Below, in pieces: positions 1 to 7,291 of a stretch of 64,000 nt of DNA. This DNA comes from Streptomyces sp. M92 (GTDB taxonomy: Bacteria > Actinomycetota > Actinomycetes > Streptomycetales > Streptomycetaceae). Position 1 is the stretch's first letter. The number at the start of each line of letters is the position of its first letter. A program made the translations under genes and the position numbers. The notes under the pieces are model-generated. The model did no database searches, was not told the origin of the DNA, and worked only from the letters and a program-made list of their open reading frames with translations. The stretch is taken from NCBI RefSeq assembly GCF_028473745.1, contig NZ_CP101138.1:1-64000 (forward strand), in the 5' to 3' direction.

Positions 1-3
1 ATG

Positions 4-84
4 CCGATCCTGGAGTCGGGTTACCCGATTCCAGAGTCGGATCAACCCGACTCCAGGATCGGATTGATCCGACTCTGGAATCGG
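4..84. repeat. Iteron-like block A (four ~20-bp elements)
   Basis: Four imperfectly palindromic elements built on CCGAT..GAGTCGG lie side by side. The element at 4-22 is the exact reverse complement of the one at 44-62, and the element at 25-45 is the exact reverse complement of the one at 64-84. The same motif recurs as a longer palindrome at 1073-1096 and 5027-5056. A dense cluster directly before a winged-helix gene suggests replication iterons or an autoregulatory operator. Which of the two is inference. A half site (CCGATCCGACT) lies near 148. Confidence 0.75.
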
Positions 85-251
85 ATCACTTAGCTATGTG
101 CACACGTCTGCCATCTGTGCACATCGCACACCGATCCGACTGTGCAGCGGGATCGCTTAGCAATGTGGTAATGCTCTTCCCGGTAAGTGATCCGTTCCCC
201 AGAGGCTGATCGCCTACCGCCCCCATACCGACGTGCAGGGACGGCCCCCAC

Positions 252-731
252 ATGGCAGAGCAGGCGCGAAAGATCCTCGCCCTGGTCGATCAGGACACGG
301 GAGAGTTCGAGGAGGTACACCGCGCCAACTACGCGTTCGACGGAGCTCACATCAACGTGGGCATCCGCAAGGGCCGGGAACTCGCCTCGGCGGCCTCGGG
401 CCTGACCGACCGGGAGTTTCGCGTCCTCGTCTGGTACTGGTTCGCCACGGAGACGAGCGAGGAAGCCGTCATGCGTACGGGGTCCGCCATCGCTGAGGAG
501 CTGGGCATGAGCCCGGATGCTCTGTCGAGGGCGGTGAAAGTGCTCAAGCGGGCTCGGCTGCTTGTCGAGGCGGGCGGGCTCGGGCGGACCACCTTCTACA
601 GGTGCACGCCCTACCTTGCATTCATCGGTACCGGCTTCGCCCACCGCGAGGCCGTGAAGGACTGGAACCCTCCGGAGACCAGGGTGCGCGAGCCCCGTGT
701 CCGTCGGCGTGGGAAGAAGGGCGAGGCCTGA
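252..731 (+). CDS. Winged-helix protein, replication-initiator-like (pair 1, first gene)
   Basis: A 159-residue protein. Residues 51-121 read as a winged helix: an LTDREFRVL helix, a recognition segment around EELGMSPDALSRAVKVLKR, then a GRTTFYR wing. The N-terminus carries LVDQDTGEFEEV, a motif shared with the product at 4103-4588, and the C-terminus is rich in Arg and Lys (REPRVRRRGKKG). The stop overlaps the next start (TGATG), so the pair is translationally coupled. Iteron block A lies just upstream. MarR-like annotation is possible. A role in plasmid replication or copy control is inferred from the paired genes, flanking iterons and nearby parAB. The ATG was chosen because the N-terminal motif aligns with the paralogue; the ribosome binding site is weak. 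Confidence 0.8.
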   Translation: MAEQARKILALVDQDTGEFEEVHRANYAFDGAHINVGIRKGRELASAASGLTDREFRVLVWYWFATETSEEAVMRTGSAIAEELGMSPDALSRAVKVLKRARLLVEAGGLGRTTFYRCTPYLAFIGTGFAHREAVKDWNPPETRVREPRVRRRGKKGEA

Positions 732-1054
732 TGAGGATTCACGACGCGGCAGACGTGCAGTACCTGCTGAAGAAGACCGGACGGGTCCTCAGCCCGAACC
801 AGCGCATCGTCGTCATGCTCTACGCGTCCTCGGAGCAACGTCCCGACGGCACGGTGATGATCAAGGCCAGCACACTGGCCGCCACGGCGGGAATGACACC
901 ACCGGTGCTGTCCCGGACCCGGAAGGAACTGCTCGAGGCGGGCTGGCTGGAGGTGACCGGCAGTGTGGGAAGCGCCAAGCACTACCGGCTCAACCCGGCA
1001 CTTTTCGAGGACCGAGGTCAGGCCGGACGTCACCTGCGAGCCGTCGGCAGCTGA
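731..1054 (+). CDS. Small winged-helix protein (pair 1, second gene)
   Basis: A 107-residue protein whose residues 21-88 form a compact winged helix: SPNQRIVVMLYAS, then STLAATAGMTPPVLSRTRKELLEAGWLEV, then a SAKHYRL wing. It overlaps the preceding stop by one base. It is paralogous in architecture and position to the product at 4591-4908 (SRxRxELxxAGxLE is common to both). The small size and lack of an effector domain favour a pure DNA-binding partner of the first gene, probably acting on the flanking palindromes. The function is inferred. Confidence 0.78.
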   Translation: MRIHDAADVQYLLKKTGRVLSPNQRIVVMLYASSEQRPDGTVMIKASTLAATAGMTPPVLSRTRKELLEAGWLEVTGSVGSAKHYRLNPALFEDRGQAGRHLRAVGS

Positions 1055-1072
1055 AGGGGCGATGCCGTGAAG

Positions 1073-1096
1073 CGATCCGACTCTGGAGTCGGATCG
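1073..1096. repeat. 24-bp palindrome behind gene pair 1
   Basis: Arms CGATCCGACTC and GAGTCGGATCG flank a TG centre. It belongs to the element family of iteron block A and lies 19 bp behind the second winged-helix gene. The parS-like site follows 51 bp later. The same arrangement with almost the same spacing follows gene pair 2 at 5027-5122. Confidence 0.75.
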
Positions 1097-1147
1097 TTTC
1101 TCCATGAGTGAAGCAGCGGGGACTTCACGGATCTGCTGCGGCAGGCA

Positions 1148-1166
1148 ATTATCACGGCGTGATAAT
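1148..1166. other. parS-like centromere site, copy 1
   Basis: The sequence ATTATCACGGCGTGATAAT is a perfect palindrome with a single central base (9+1+9). Identical copies occur at 5104, 6620 and 11428. Four identical AT-rich 19-mers in DNA this GC-rich are not expected by chance. It is unlike the chromosomal Streptomyces parS (GTTTCACGTGAAAC), as expected for a plasmid ParB. Assignment to the local ParB is inferred from proximity. Confidence 0.7.
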
Positions 1167-1180
1167 CCGGTGCCGGGAGG

Positions 1181-2134
1181 CTAGGGGGAGCACGACCAGC
1201 GTACGGGGTTGCCGTCTGGTCCGTCTGTGAGCCAGGTGCTGTCGCCCAGGGGCACCAGTTCGTACGGGCTGGACACCTCGACGGTGATTTCGCCCCTGAC
1301 CGTGCCGGTGCGCACGTCGACAAGGTGGTAGCGGAACCACTCGTCCTCGTCCTCGTCCTGGCCTTCACCGCCCAGCGTGACGACGGCCAGGTCCGGGGTC
1401 AGATAGCCGCCGCTCCATTCCACGAACGTCTCGTCCGGGTCGTATCCGAAGGCTTCGACGGGCAAGGTGAAGAGCACCTCCCCGGTGGGATGGCGATGGA
1501 AGGCGACGTCCGCCTGTCCGTGGTCGACGGTCATGGCCTGCTGCCCGTCCGGCGCCAGGTCGATCAGACACCGGTCCTCCCATGGCACCGTCACGAATGC
1601 CGGCTCACCGTCCGCCTCGGCCAAAGCCCTGAAGACGACGGAGCCGTCCTGGCCCTCACCGACGTCGAGGTAGATACTGCCGTCAACGGGGTGTACGTGA
1701 TGGCCGGCACCGTGCCCGGCCGTCTCCAGCTCCCGTCGGACCAGGACGGCCCCGCTGTCGGCGTCGTGCACGACCCACTGGTCGGCGTTCCCTCGTCCTG
1801 CCATCGCGTCCGGTCGGTAGACCCACACGCTCCGGCCGTTCAGAGCGAGCGCACAGCCGGGCCAGTGGCCATGGCTCTCGTCCGAGTGCGGTTCGAACTC
1901 CCCCGTCCACACCTGCTCACCGGCGCGTGTCAGGCAGACAACGCTGTTCAGCGTCACGTACACGACTCGATCGAGGCCGGGCCAGACCGCCGACTCCACC
2001 ACCTCGTCACCGGGTCGCGGCCGGAACACCGCGACGGGCTCCAGCGTGCCGAGCTCGCCGGAGTTCAGGACGTACCCGCATATCGACCCGCCACGGTGGC
2101 GCGTGATCACCTTTGGAGGCCGTACAGGGATCAT
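1181..2134 (-). CDS. Hypothetical protein, beta-propeller-like
   Basis: A 317-residue protein without a signal peptide or membrane segment. The sequence alternates short beta-prone stretches with Gly/Asp turns (VVYVTLNSVVCLTRAGEQVW, WVVHDADSGAVLVRREL, YHLVDVRTGTVRGEI). This is reminiscent of WD/PQQ-type blades, but no repeat consensus is clean enough to name a family. There is an acidic run EGQDEDEDEW near residue 260. It reads toward gene pair 1, with a parS-like site between the two. The function is unknown. Confidence 0.6.
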   Translation of the reverse strand: MIPVRPPKVITRHRGGSICGYVLNSGELGTLEPVAVFRPRPGDEVVESAVWPGLDRVVYVTLNSVVCLTRAGEQVWTGEFEPHSDESHGHWPGCALALNGRSVWVYRPDAMAGRGNADQWVVHDADSGAVLVRRELETAGHGAGHHVHPVDGSIYLDVGEGQDGSVVFRALAEADGEPAFVTVPWEDRCLIDLAPDGQQAMTVDHGQADVAFHRHPTGEVLFTLPVEAFGYDPDETFVEWSGGYLTPDLAVVTLGGEGQDEDEDEWFRYHLVDVRTGTVRGEITVEVSSPYELVPLGDSTWLTDGPDGNPVRWSCSP

Positions 2135-2223
2135 GCGCCGAGGCTAACGCCCGGCTCAGGCCGACCGGCAGCTTGGGTCGGCCTGTCCAGTAGGTCTCAG
2201 GGCCCAGGACCGGTGCCCGTGGC

Positions 2224-2886
2224 TCAGCCGCCGTAGAGGCCCCACTTGTCGAGGCCGCTGTAGACGTGTGCTTCGAGGCATTGCGGGGCGTCGAGGCCCT
2301 CGGCCTCGCCTCGGTACACGGCGATGAGGGAGTCCTTGCCCCGCCACCAGGTGTCGGTCACTCCTTGTACTTCGGGGACCGGCTCGAATCCATCGAGATC
2401 CAGTGAGTCGACGGCCTCGCGCTTGACCCTCGTGACGGTCGTGGCCCACCGGCGGGCATGGGCGGCGAGGGCCAGGGATTCCACCCATCCGTCTGTGCCG
2501 GCATGCAGGGGTGTCCAGCGGTCGGCGTCGATGCCGAACGCACCGTCGGGGCCGATCATGAATCCGTAAGCCATGGACACCCGGCAGTCCCCTGCCCGGA
2601 ACGACCAGCCTTCCGTAGGCGTCCCCGAGGGACAGCCGGCGGCCAAGACGCGCGGACCGCCCTCGTAGAACGGGGCCGGTGGCAGGGCAAGGCCGCCCCA
2701 GCGGTCCTGGAAGGCAGCGGCGCGGTCGATCTCCGCGACAGGGATCCCGTGCCCCAGCCATACGTCGCGGTGCCGTTCGACGTCCCGCCGGCAGACGCGG
2801 ACGCCTTCCGTCTCGATGAACCACTGGGCTCTGCGGCTCAGGCCGGCGGGCGCGACCGGGACGGGCGATACGGGCCGGTCAGCCAT
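2224..2886 (-). CDS. Hypothetical protein, possibly SUKH/SMI1-like
   Basis: A 220-residue soluble protein of unknown function. Aromatic and Gly-rich segments (VAEIDRAAAFQDRWGGLALPP, GWSFRAGDCRVSMAYGFMIG, HVYSGLDKWGLYGG) give it the look of a SUKH-type immunity protein, but no diagnostic motif is clear. The ATG at 2886 was chosen because it overlaps the stop codon of the upstream DUF2199 gene by one base (TAATG), which indicates an operon. A much longer upstream reading is possible but would overlap that gene. Confidence 0.6.
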   Translation of the reverse strand: MADRPVSPVPVAPAGLSRRAQWFIETEGVRVCRRDVERHRDVWLGHGIPVAEIDRAAAFQDRWGGLALPPAPFYEGGPRVLAAGCPSGTPTEGWSFRAGDCRVSMAYGFMIGPDGAFGIDADRWTPLHAGTDGWVESLALAAHARRWATTVTRVKREAVDSLDLDGFEPVPEVQGVTDTWWRGKDSLIAVYRGEAEGLDAPQCLEAHVYSGLDKWGLYGG

Positions 2887-3410
2887 TACTGCTGCTCGCC
2901 GTTGCGGGCGTGGAGTACGGCCGACGCAATCTCCCACACGCGGTCGAGGCTGATTCCCGTGTGCTGCTCGACGGCGAGGGGATGATCGGTGGGCTCCAGC
3001 TCGACGAAGGGGCGCTCGCCCACCGGGCGGGTATGGACGTGCGTCTTCAGGTTGAGGGTCGTCGTCGGGTACACCGGAAGGTCGGTGGTGAGCCAACCGA
3101 AGTACGGCTCCTCGGCCTCACGGCCGGGCCTGTTCCACAGATCCGAGGCCCGGGAGAAGCTCTCTCGGCTGAGCGAGACCCAGACCTCCCAGGAGAACAC
3201 CTCGTCACTGCCACTGACCGGTATCTCGATCAGACCTTTGACGAAGTAGTGCTGACCGAGGACCACACACTGATCCGCGGTCAGCAGGCAGTCGTCGGCA
3301 TCGGCGAAAGCCGGATCCCACACAGCAGGAGCATCGGCCGTGTAGTTCATCGGCAGCTCCGGATGATGGGCCCCGCAGCACCCGCAGGTGAACCCCGTAT
3401 CACTGATCAT
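2886..3410 (-). CDS. DUF2199 domain protein
   Basis: A 174-residue protein. It opens with a CGCCGAHHPELPM zinc-ribbon-like segment. The family pattern follows: DQCVVLGQHYFVKGLIEIPV, then WEVWVSLSRESFSRASDLWNRPGREAEEPYFGWL. The length fits the family. The biochemical role of DUF2199 is unknown, though it often turns up among immunity-like genes. The start at 3410 was chosen because homology begins there; up to 27 further residues are possible. It is coupled to the next gene. Confidence 0.8.
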   Translation of the reverse strand: MISDTGFTCGCCGAHHPELPMNYTADAPAVWDPAFADADDCLLTADQCVVLGQHYFVKGLIEIPVSGSDEVFSWEVWVSLSRESFSRASDLWNRPGREAEEPYFGWLTTDLPVYPTTTLNLKTHVHTRPVGERPFVELEPTDHPLAVEQHTGISLDRVWEIASAVLHARNGEQQ

Positions 3411-3806
3411 GGACCCGGAGCCTAGCGACGGACTCCAGAAGTACGCCGGGCAGGCTTCCCGGCTTTCCCGACTCCTGCCTTGCGTTGCCAACCATCGCGC
3501 TCAGACACCCCCAGCCAGCGAAAGCCAGCCAGGGCGATACCTGCAGACTCCCGAGCCGGCGCGCGTATGCCTGAGAACCCACCCCGAACCTCCGCCACGC
3601 TGTGTAACTGCTGAGCTCGGAAAGTGGCACCGTGCTGAGGAGAACCTACGGGCAGAGGGGCACCCCGAGGAACGGAGCGCTTGCGCGAGTACCGCAGGGC
3701 AGCCCGTACGGAGGGTTCCTTTGCAGGGTTCCTTCCCCTGTATGGAGAGTGCGTAGCCTCCGCGACGCTTTGACCTGCGGAAACACCTGGTGGATCGGTA
3801 CCGAGG

Positions 3807-3861
3807 GATGCCGATATCGGCACTCTGAGATGCCGATATGAGCACACTAGGATGCCGATAC
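3807..3861. repeat. Direct repeats, 11-bp unit on a 22-bp period
   Basis: GATGCCGATAT occurs at 3807 and 3829, with GATGCCGATAC at 3851. Each start is 22 bp from the last, so all copies face the same side of the helix, as expected of iterons or an operator. The first copy continues into a self-complementary CCGATATCGG. No convincing gene covers 3411-3806. Confidence 0.75.
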
Positions 3862-4058
3862 ATGTCGTCAGTGGTCATGTCGTCAGTGGTCATCGAGGGA
3901 ACCGGGCGGTTCCTTCGACGACCTATGGCGACATGACGCAGTAGGTCGTCGAAGGAACCTCAGGATTCCTTCGACGACCCTCAGCGACATGTCGGTACGG
4001 GTATGTGAAGGAAACGCCGGGTTCCTTCGGTTACCCCACACGACATGTCGCCAGTGGT
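3861..4058. repeat. Iteron-like block B: 15-bp repeats and nested inverted repeats
   Basis: CATGTCGTCAGTGGT is repeated in perfect tandem at 3861-3875 and 3876-3890, with a one-mismatch copy at 4044-4058. Between them, GGTTCCTTCGACGACCT (3908-3924) and its exact reverse complement (3943-3959) form a 17-bp inverted repeat. Further GGATTCCTTCGACGACC and GGGTTCCTTCGG copies follow. The 10-bp palindrome CGACATGTCG occurs at 3985-3994 and 4041-4050. Confidence 0.8.
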
Positions 4059-4102
4059 AATGTCGCGGTTGTCAGAGACAAAGCCCAGGTCAGGGGTCGC
4101 AA

Positions 4103-4588
4103 GTGCCAAATCAGGGCCGCAGTGGACGCAGCCGTGCGCTGGTCAACACCGCGACTGGTGAGGTCCACGAGCTGCTGGAACCAGAGGACGAGGGCGCCCC
4201 ACGCCGGTCCTACGCCTTCGGCGGCCGGCACGGGCAGTTCAGCTTCGAACGAGTCCTTGCCATGCTCGCGGCTGATTCAGGAATCACCGGTAACGAGTTT
4301 CGGCTGTTCTTCTACTGCGGGATCATGACGTACAACGGGAAGGGTGGTGCCACAGCAGTGGAGGCCGCCGACTTCCTCGGACTGACCCCGCAGGCGACGA
4401 GGAGGATGGCCAAGAAGCTCGCCGAGCACAAGATGCTCCTGGTGGCCGATGTGATCGGCCGGACCATCAAGTACCGGGTGACTCCGCACATCGTCTCCAG
4501 TCTCTCCGGACGGGAACAATCCGAAGAGGCAGCCGCCTACCACCTGCCGACCCTGCCGGGCCGTCCGGCGCAGCGACGAAGGGCCTGA
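4103..4588 (+). CDS. Winged-helix protein, replication-initiator-like (pair 2, first gene)
   Basis: A 161-residue protein with a GTG start. It parallels the product at 252-731: ALVNTATGEVHELLEP near the N-terminus, a GITGNEFRLFFYCGI helix, a recognition segment around DFLGLTPQATRRMAKKLAEHKMLLV, a GRTIKYRVTP wing and a basic tail (RPAQRRRA). Lengths and motif order match, so the pairs arose by duplication or by joining of two replicons. The gene sits 44 bp behind the last 15-bp repeat. Its function as initiator or copy-control regulator is inferred. Confidence 0.8.
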   Translation: MPNQGRSGRSRALVNTATGEVHELLEPEDEGAPRRSYAFGGRHGQFSFERVLAMLAADSGITGNEFRLFFYCGIMTYNGKGGATAVEAADFLGLTPQATRRMAKKLAEHKMLLVADVIGRTIKYRVTPHIVSSLSGREQSEEAAAYHLPTLPGRPAQRRRA

Positions 4589-4590
4589 CC

Positions 4591-4908
4591 ATGGCACGCA
4601 ACAGTCCATACCCAGAGCTCGAAGCCCTGCAGGCGCGCATAAGCGATCTCTCGCACCTGAAGCAGAACGTGCTGATGACCTACGCGATCCTGGGCGGCCT
4701 GGACAACAGCGTCGAGCGCACCGCGGCCGAGCTGGCCGAGCTGATCGGCGTACCCGCACCGCACTTCTCCCGGGCACGGCGCGAGCTCGAGGCGGCCGGC
4801 TATCTGGAGTGCACCCACACCATGGGGCAGGTGAAGTTCTTCCGTCTGGGCGAGGCGGCAACTGCGCGTCAGGTCGTGGTTCCCCTGCTGAACCGACCGA
4901 CCGGCTGA
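4591..4908 (+). CDS. Small winged-helix protein (pair 2, second gene)
   Basis: A 105-residue protein starting 2 bp after the preceding stop. A winged helix spans roughly residues 20-90: HLKQNVLMTYAILGG, AAELAELIGVPAPHFSRARRELEAAGYLE, then a MGQVKFFRL wing. It is the positional and structural counterpart of the product at 731-1054. It probably acts together with its partner on block B. The gene is followed within 15 bp by a strong terminator. Confidence 0.78.
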   Translation: MARNSPYPELEALQARISDLSHLKQNVLMTYAILGGLDNSVERTAAELAELIGVPAPHFSRARRELEAAGYLECTHTMGQVKFFRLGEAATARQVVVPLLNRPTG

Positions 4909-4922
4909 GCAAGCGCACCAGT

Positions 4923-4966
4923 CGAGAGAGGCGCGAGAGACTCAACGGTCTCTCGCGCCTCTCTCG
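4923..4966 (+). terminator. Rho-independent-type hairpin after gene pair 2
   Basis: A perfect 19-bp stem (CGAGAGAGGCGCGAGAGAC and its complement) with a 6-base TCAACG loop, followed by a short T-containing stretch. It lies 14 bp behind the stop of the winged-helix operon. The stem is very long, so it should stop transcription into the downstream palindrome and parS-like site. Confidence 0.8.
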
Positions 4967-5026
4967 TCATTCGTACTGTGCCACGTCTGCCACGTCTGCC
5001 TCGGCACCGCGCCTGGTCGAGACTTG

Positions 5027-5056
5027 AAACGATCCGACTCCAGAGTCGGATCGTTT
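5027..5056. repeat. 30-bp palindrome behind gene pair 2
   Basis: Arms AAACGATCCGACTC and GAGTCGGATCGTTT flank a CA centre. It is the same element as at 1073-1096, with three extra paired bases on each arm. It matches iteron block A, not block B, so it links the two loci. The parS-like site follows 47 bp later. Confidence 0.78.
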
Positions 5057-5103
5057 CTCCGCACGAGAACCAGCGGGAGCATCACGGACGGCTGCGGCAG
5101 GTG

Positions 5104-5122
5104 ATTATCACGGCGTGATAAT
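5104..5122. other. parS-like centromere site, copy 2
   Basis: An identical copy of the 9+1+9 palindrome ATTATCACGGCGTGATAAT. It is preceded by a CTGCGGCAGG stretch also found before copy 1. It is followed by a C(C/G)GG(C/T)(C/T)GGACGCTG stretch also found after copy 3, so homology extends beyond the palindrome. Confidence 0.7.
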
Positions 5123-5166
5123 CCCGGCTGGACGCTGCTGAAGCAGGCGCCTTGCCAGCGATCTTC

Positions 5167-5197
5167 TTGACCTCAAGCATGGTTGAAGTTCTAGCGT
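5167..5197 (+). promoter_or_regulatory. MerR-type promoter candidate before the NmrA-family gene
   Basis: A -35 TTGACC and a plausible -10 TAGCGT are 19 bp apart. That is the over-long spacer typical of promoters activated by MerR-family regulators. The spacer holds the interrupted inverted repeat ACCTCAA-6 nt-TTGAAGT. Two direct GATCACCTGACG repeats lie between it and the start codon. No MerR-family gene is in the window, so the regulator would have to come from elsewhere. Confidence 0.5.
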
Positions 5198-5249
5198 CTT
5201 CTCCGGCTGATCACCTGACGGCCGATCACCTGACGACTGGAGCAGACGC

Positions 5250-6083
5250 GTGATTCTCGTAACGGGTGCCACCGGGAACGTAGGAAGTGCTCTGCTCGAT
5301 GAGCTGCACGCGTGCGGTGCCGGGCCGCTGCGGGGGCTCACCCGTGACGCCGCGCGGGCCTCGTTCCCGGAAGGGGTGGAGGTGAGTGAGGGCGACTTCG
5401 CCGACATGGCTTCCCTGAAGCCCGCGCTGGACGCGGTGCGCTCGCTGTTTCTCGTGTCGCGGATGGGCCCTGATGCCGACATCCTCGACGCCGCCCGGCA
5501 GGCGGCTGTCGAGCATGTGGTGCTCGTGTCCTCCATCACCGTCCAGACGCATCCGGATCTGGGCCCTGCCCGCGAGAACCTGGCTGTCGAGCGGCTGCTC
5601 AAGGGCAGCGGCATGGCCTGGACGGTTCTGCGGCCGACGCAGTTCGCCTCGAATGCCCTGTGGTGGGCGGAGTCGGTCCGTGCGCGCCAAGAGGTCCGTG
5701 TGCCGTACGCGGACACCGGGCTGCCCACGATTCACCCTGCGGACATCGCGGCGGTGGCGCGAGTGGCGTTGACCGAGCCCGGTCACCAGGGGCGGACGTA
5801 TGCGCTGACCGGCCCGGAGCGTGTGACGGCTCGGCAACAGGTGGAGGCCATCGCGGCGGCCTTGGGACGGGAGGTGCCGTTCGCGGAGATCGGCCGGGCG
5901 GAGGCCCACCGGCACATGTCCACGTTCTTGGGAGCCGAGGCCGCGGACGCGGTGCTGGATCTGACGGGCGGGGACGTCAACGACGAACTGCTGACGGTGC
6001 GCGACACGGTCTCAAGGGTCACCGGAACCGCCGCCAGGCCGTTCCGTCAGTGGGTCCTGGAGAATGTCGCCGCCTTCCGCTGA
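5250..6083 (+). CDS. NmrA/NAD(P)H-binding family oxidoreductase (atypical SDR)
   Basis: A 277-residue protein with a GTG start, beginning MILVTGATGNVGSALL, the GxxGxxG dinucleotide-binding turn of NmrA and atypical short-chain dehydrogenases. Other family landmarks are HVVLVSSITVQ, ERLLKGSGMAWTVLRPTQFASN, and TIHPADIAAVARVALTEPGHQGRTYALTGPE. Such proteins are NAD(P)H-dependent quinone or aldehyde reductases (YtfG-like) or redox sensors. The active-site Tyr/Lys pair of classical SDRs is not evident. A MerR-type promoter upstream suggests induction by an electrophile or redox signal (inference). Confidence 0.88.
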   Translation: MILVTGATGNVGSALLDELHACGAGPLRGLTRDAARASFPEGVEVSEGDFADMASLKPALDAVRSLFLVSRMGPDADILDAARQAAVEHVVLVSSITVQTHPDLGPARENLAVERLLKGSGMAWTVLRPTQFASNALWWAESVRARQEVRVPYADTGLPTIHPADIAAVARVALTEPGHQGRTYALTGPERVTARQQVEAIAAALGREVPFAEIGRAEAHRHMSTFLGAEAADAVLDLTGGDVNDELLTVRDTVSRVTGTAARPFRQWVLENVAAFR

Positions 6084-6166
6084 GCAGCCCCTCCCCGAGC
6101 CACGTGCACGCGTACTTGCAGGAGGAGCCCGGGGTGACCGGCCGTCGAGGCGGAGGACATCACGGG

Positions 6167-6612
6167 TCAGCAGTCGATGCCCTTGACCACTCGGGCGGGC
6201 ACGCCCGCGACCAGGGTGCGGGCCGGCACGTCGCCGGTGACGACCGCACCGGCGGCCACGACCGCTCCGGCGCCGATGGTCACACCCTGCGTGACCACAG
6301 CGGCCGCGCCGATCCAGACGTCGTCCTCGATCACGATCGGGGCGCTGGTGACGTACGCGCGCCGCTCTGCCAGGGGCAGCGGGTGGCCGCCGGTGGTGAG
6401 GCTGACCTTCGGGGCGATCATGACGTTGTCGCCGATGCTGATGCCGCCGTGGTCCATGAAGGTGCAGCCTTGGTTGACGAAGACGTTCGTCCCGAACTTC
6501 GTGCCCAGGCCGTACTCGGTGAAGAAGGGCGGGTAGATCGTCACCGACTCCGGCAGCGGGCCGCCGAACACAACCGCCAGTAGTTCGGCACGGCCCTCGG
6601 TGTCTCGAGGGA
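6167..6612 (-). pseudogene. Truncated hexapeptide-repeat O-acetyltransferase (maltose acetyltransferase-like)
   Basis: About 145 codons match the C-terminal left-handed beta-helix of sugar O-acetyltransferases: IYPPFFTEYGLGTKFGTNVFVNQ, IGDNVMIAPKVSLTTGGHPL, the VWIGAAAVVTQGVTIGAGAVVAAGAVVTGD rungs and VAGVPARVVKGI. The N-terminal ~50 residues normally present are missing. The reading frame upstream turns to unrelated sequence at about 6612, a few bases from the parS-like site at 6620. No start codon or ribosome binding site lies at the break. The catalytic His region (TTGGHPL) is retained, but the fragment is probably not expressed. Confidence 0.8.
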
Positions 6613-6619
6613 GCCGACA

Positions 6620-6638
6620 ATTATCACGGCGTGATAAT
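6620..6638. other. parS-like centromere site, copy 3
   Basis: An identical copy of the 19-bp palindrome at the exact point where the acetyltransferase is truncated. The right flank (GGGCCGGACGCTG) resembles that of copy 2, which suggests recombination between copies or movement of a parS-containing segment. Confidence 0.7.
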
Positions 6639-6691
6639 CCGGGCCGGACGCTGTGCGATGTCGCGGAAGATGGGGCAGCGTGAGGAACGCC

Positions 6692-7291
6692 ATGACCGAC
6701 TACCTGGCCGCCGCCATGGCGATGCTCGGCCCGGCCCAGAACCGTTATGCGAACCCTCCCGCCTGGGACCGGCTCCACGCAGAACTCGGCATCCGGCTGC
6801 CAACCGACTATCAGACCGTCGTGGACGCATACGCTCCCATCCAGCTCAACGGCCACCTGTACCTGCACCACCCCGCGACCGAACGCTGGAATCTGGGCCA
6901 GGAGATACGGGACACGATCCGCGCTTGGTCCGAAGTTTCCTGGCACGACCTCGACCCGGACGAGGACCCTCGCCTGCTGTTCGGTCTCACGGAGTTGAGC
7001 TTCGGCACCCGCAACGGGCTGTGGCAGATCGCGAGCACCGACCGAGGCGAGACGTTGTTCCTCGTGGCTGTGGACGATACGGCCCCCCGGCTCCTGGTTG
7101 AAGACGGCGAAGGCGGCTGGGCTCAGTTCGAAATGAGCTTCGCAGAATGGCTCTACCGATACCTCATCGGCGAAGACATGGCGGGCCCCAATACCTCCGT
7201 CTTCTACCCCGGCCCGGTACAGCTGCGCCGACTTCCGATGACCGCTGACGAACGGCCGGAGCCGTGGAGCGGGCCGGACCGCGGTATGTGA
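6692..7291 (+). CDS. SMI1/KNR4 (SUKH) family protein
   Basis: A 199-residue soluble protein. The N-terminal half has the family pattern: WDRLHAELGIRLPTDYQTVVDAYAPIQLNGHLYLHHP, then FGLTELSFGTRNGLWQIASTDRGETLFLVAVDD and FEMSFAEWLYRYL. In bacteria SUKH proteins are frequent immunity proteins of polymorphic toxins, but no toxin partner is adjacent. The ATG at 6692 was preferred over an upstream ATG in the same frame because GAGGAAC sits at a good distance before it. It begins 54 bp behind parS-like copy 3. About 200 bp of unassigned DNA follow. Confidence 0.8.
   Translation: MTDYLAAAMAMLGPAQNRYANPPAWDRLHAELGIRLPTDYQTVVDAYAPIQLNGHLYLHHPATERWNLGQEIRDTIRAWSEVSWHDLDPDEDPRLLFGLTELSFGTRNGLWQIASTDRGETLFLVAVDDTAPRLLVEDGEGGWAQFEMSFAEWLYRYLIGEDMAGPNTSVFYPGPVQLRRLPMTADERPEPWSGPDRGM

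Larger units (their letters stand above)
3807..4102. other. Candidate replication origin or operator region of gene pair 2
   Basis: About 300 bp of non-coding DNA hold three different repeat families directly before the second winged-helix gene pair. None of these families is shared with the first pair, although their proteins are paralogous. This is the layout expected of a replication origin with its own iterons. It could instead be an unusually large autoregulatory region; sequence alone cannot decide. Confidence 0.5.

Noticed and set aside
3422..3893. Overlapping ORFs before gene pair 2 (products with repeated DIGIP- or TTDDM-type peptides)
   Set aside because: The peptides come from the direct repeats at 3807-3890. 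No start signal or homology; the region is better read as iterons.
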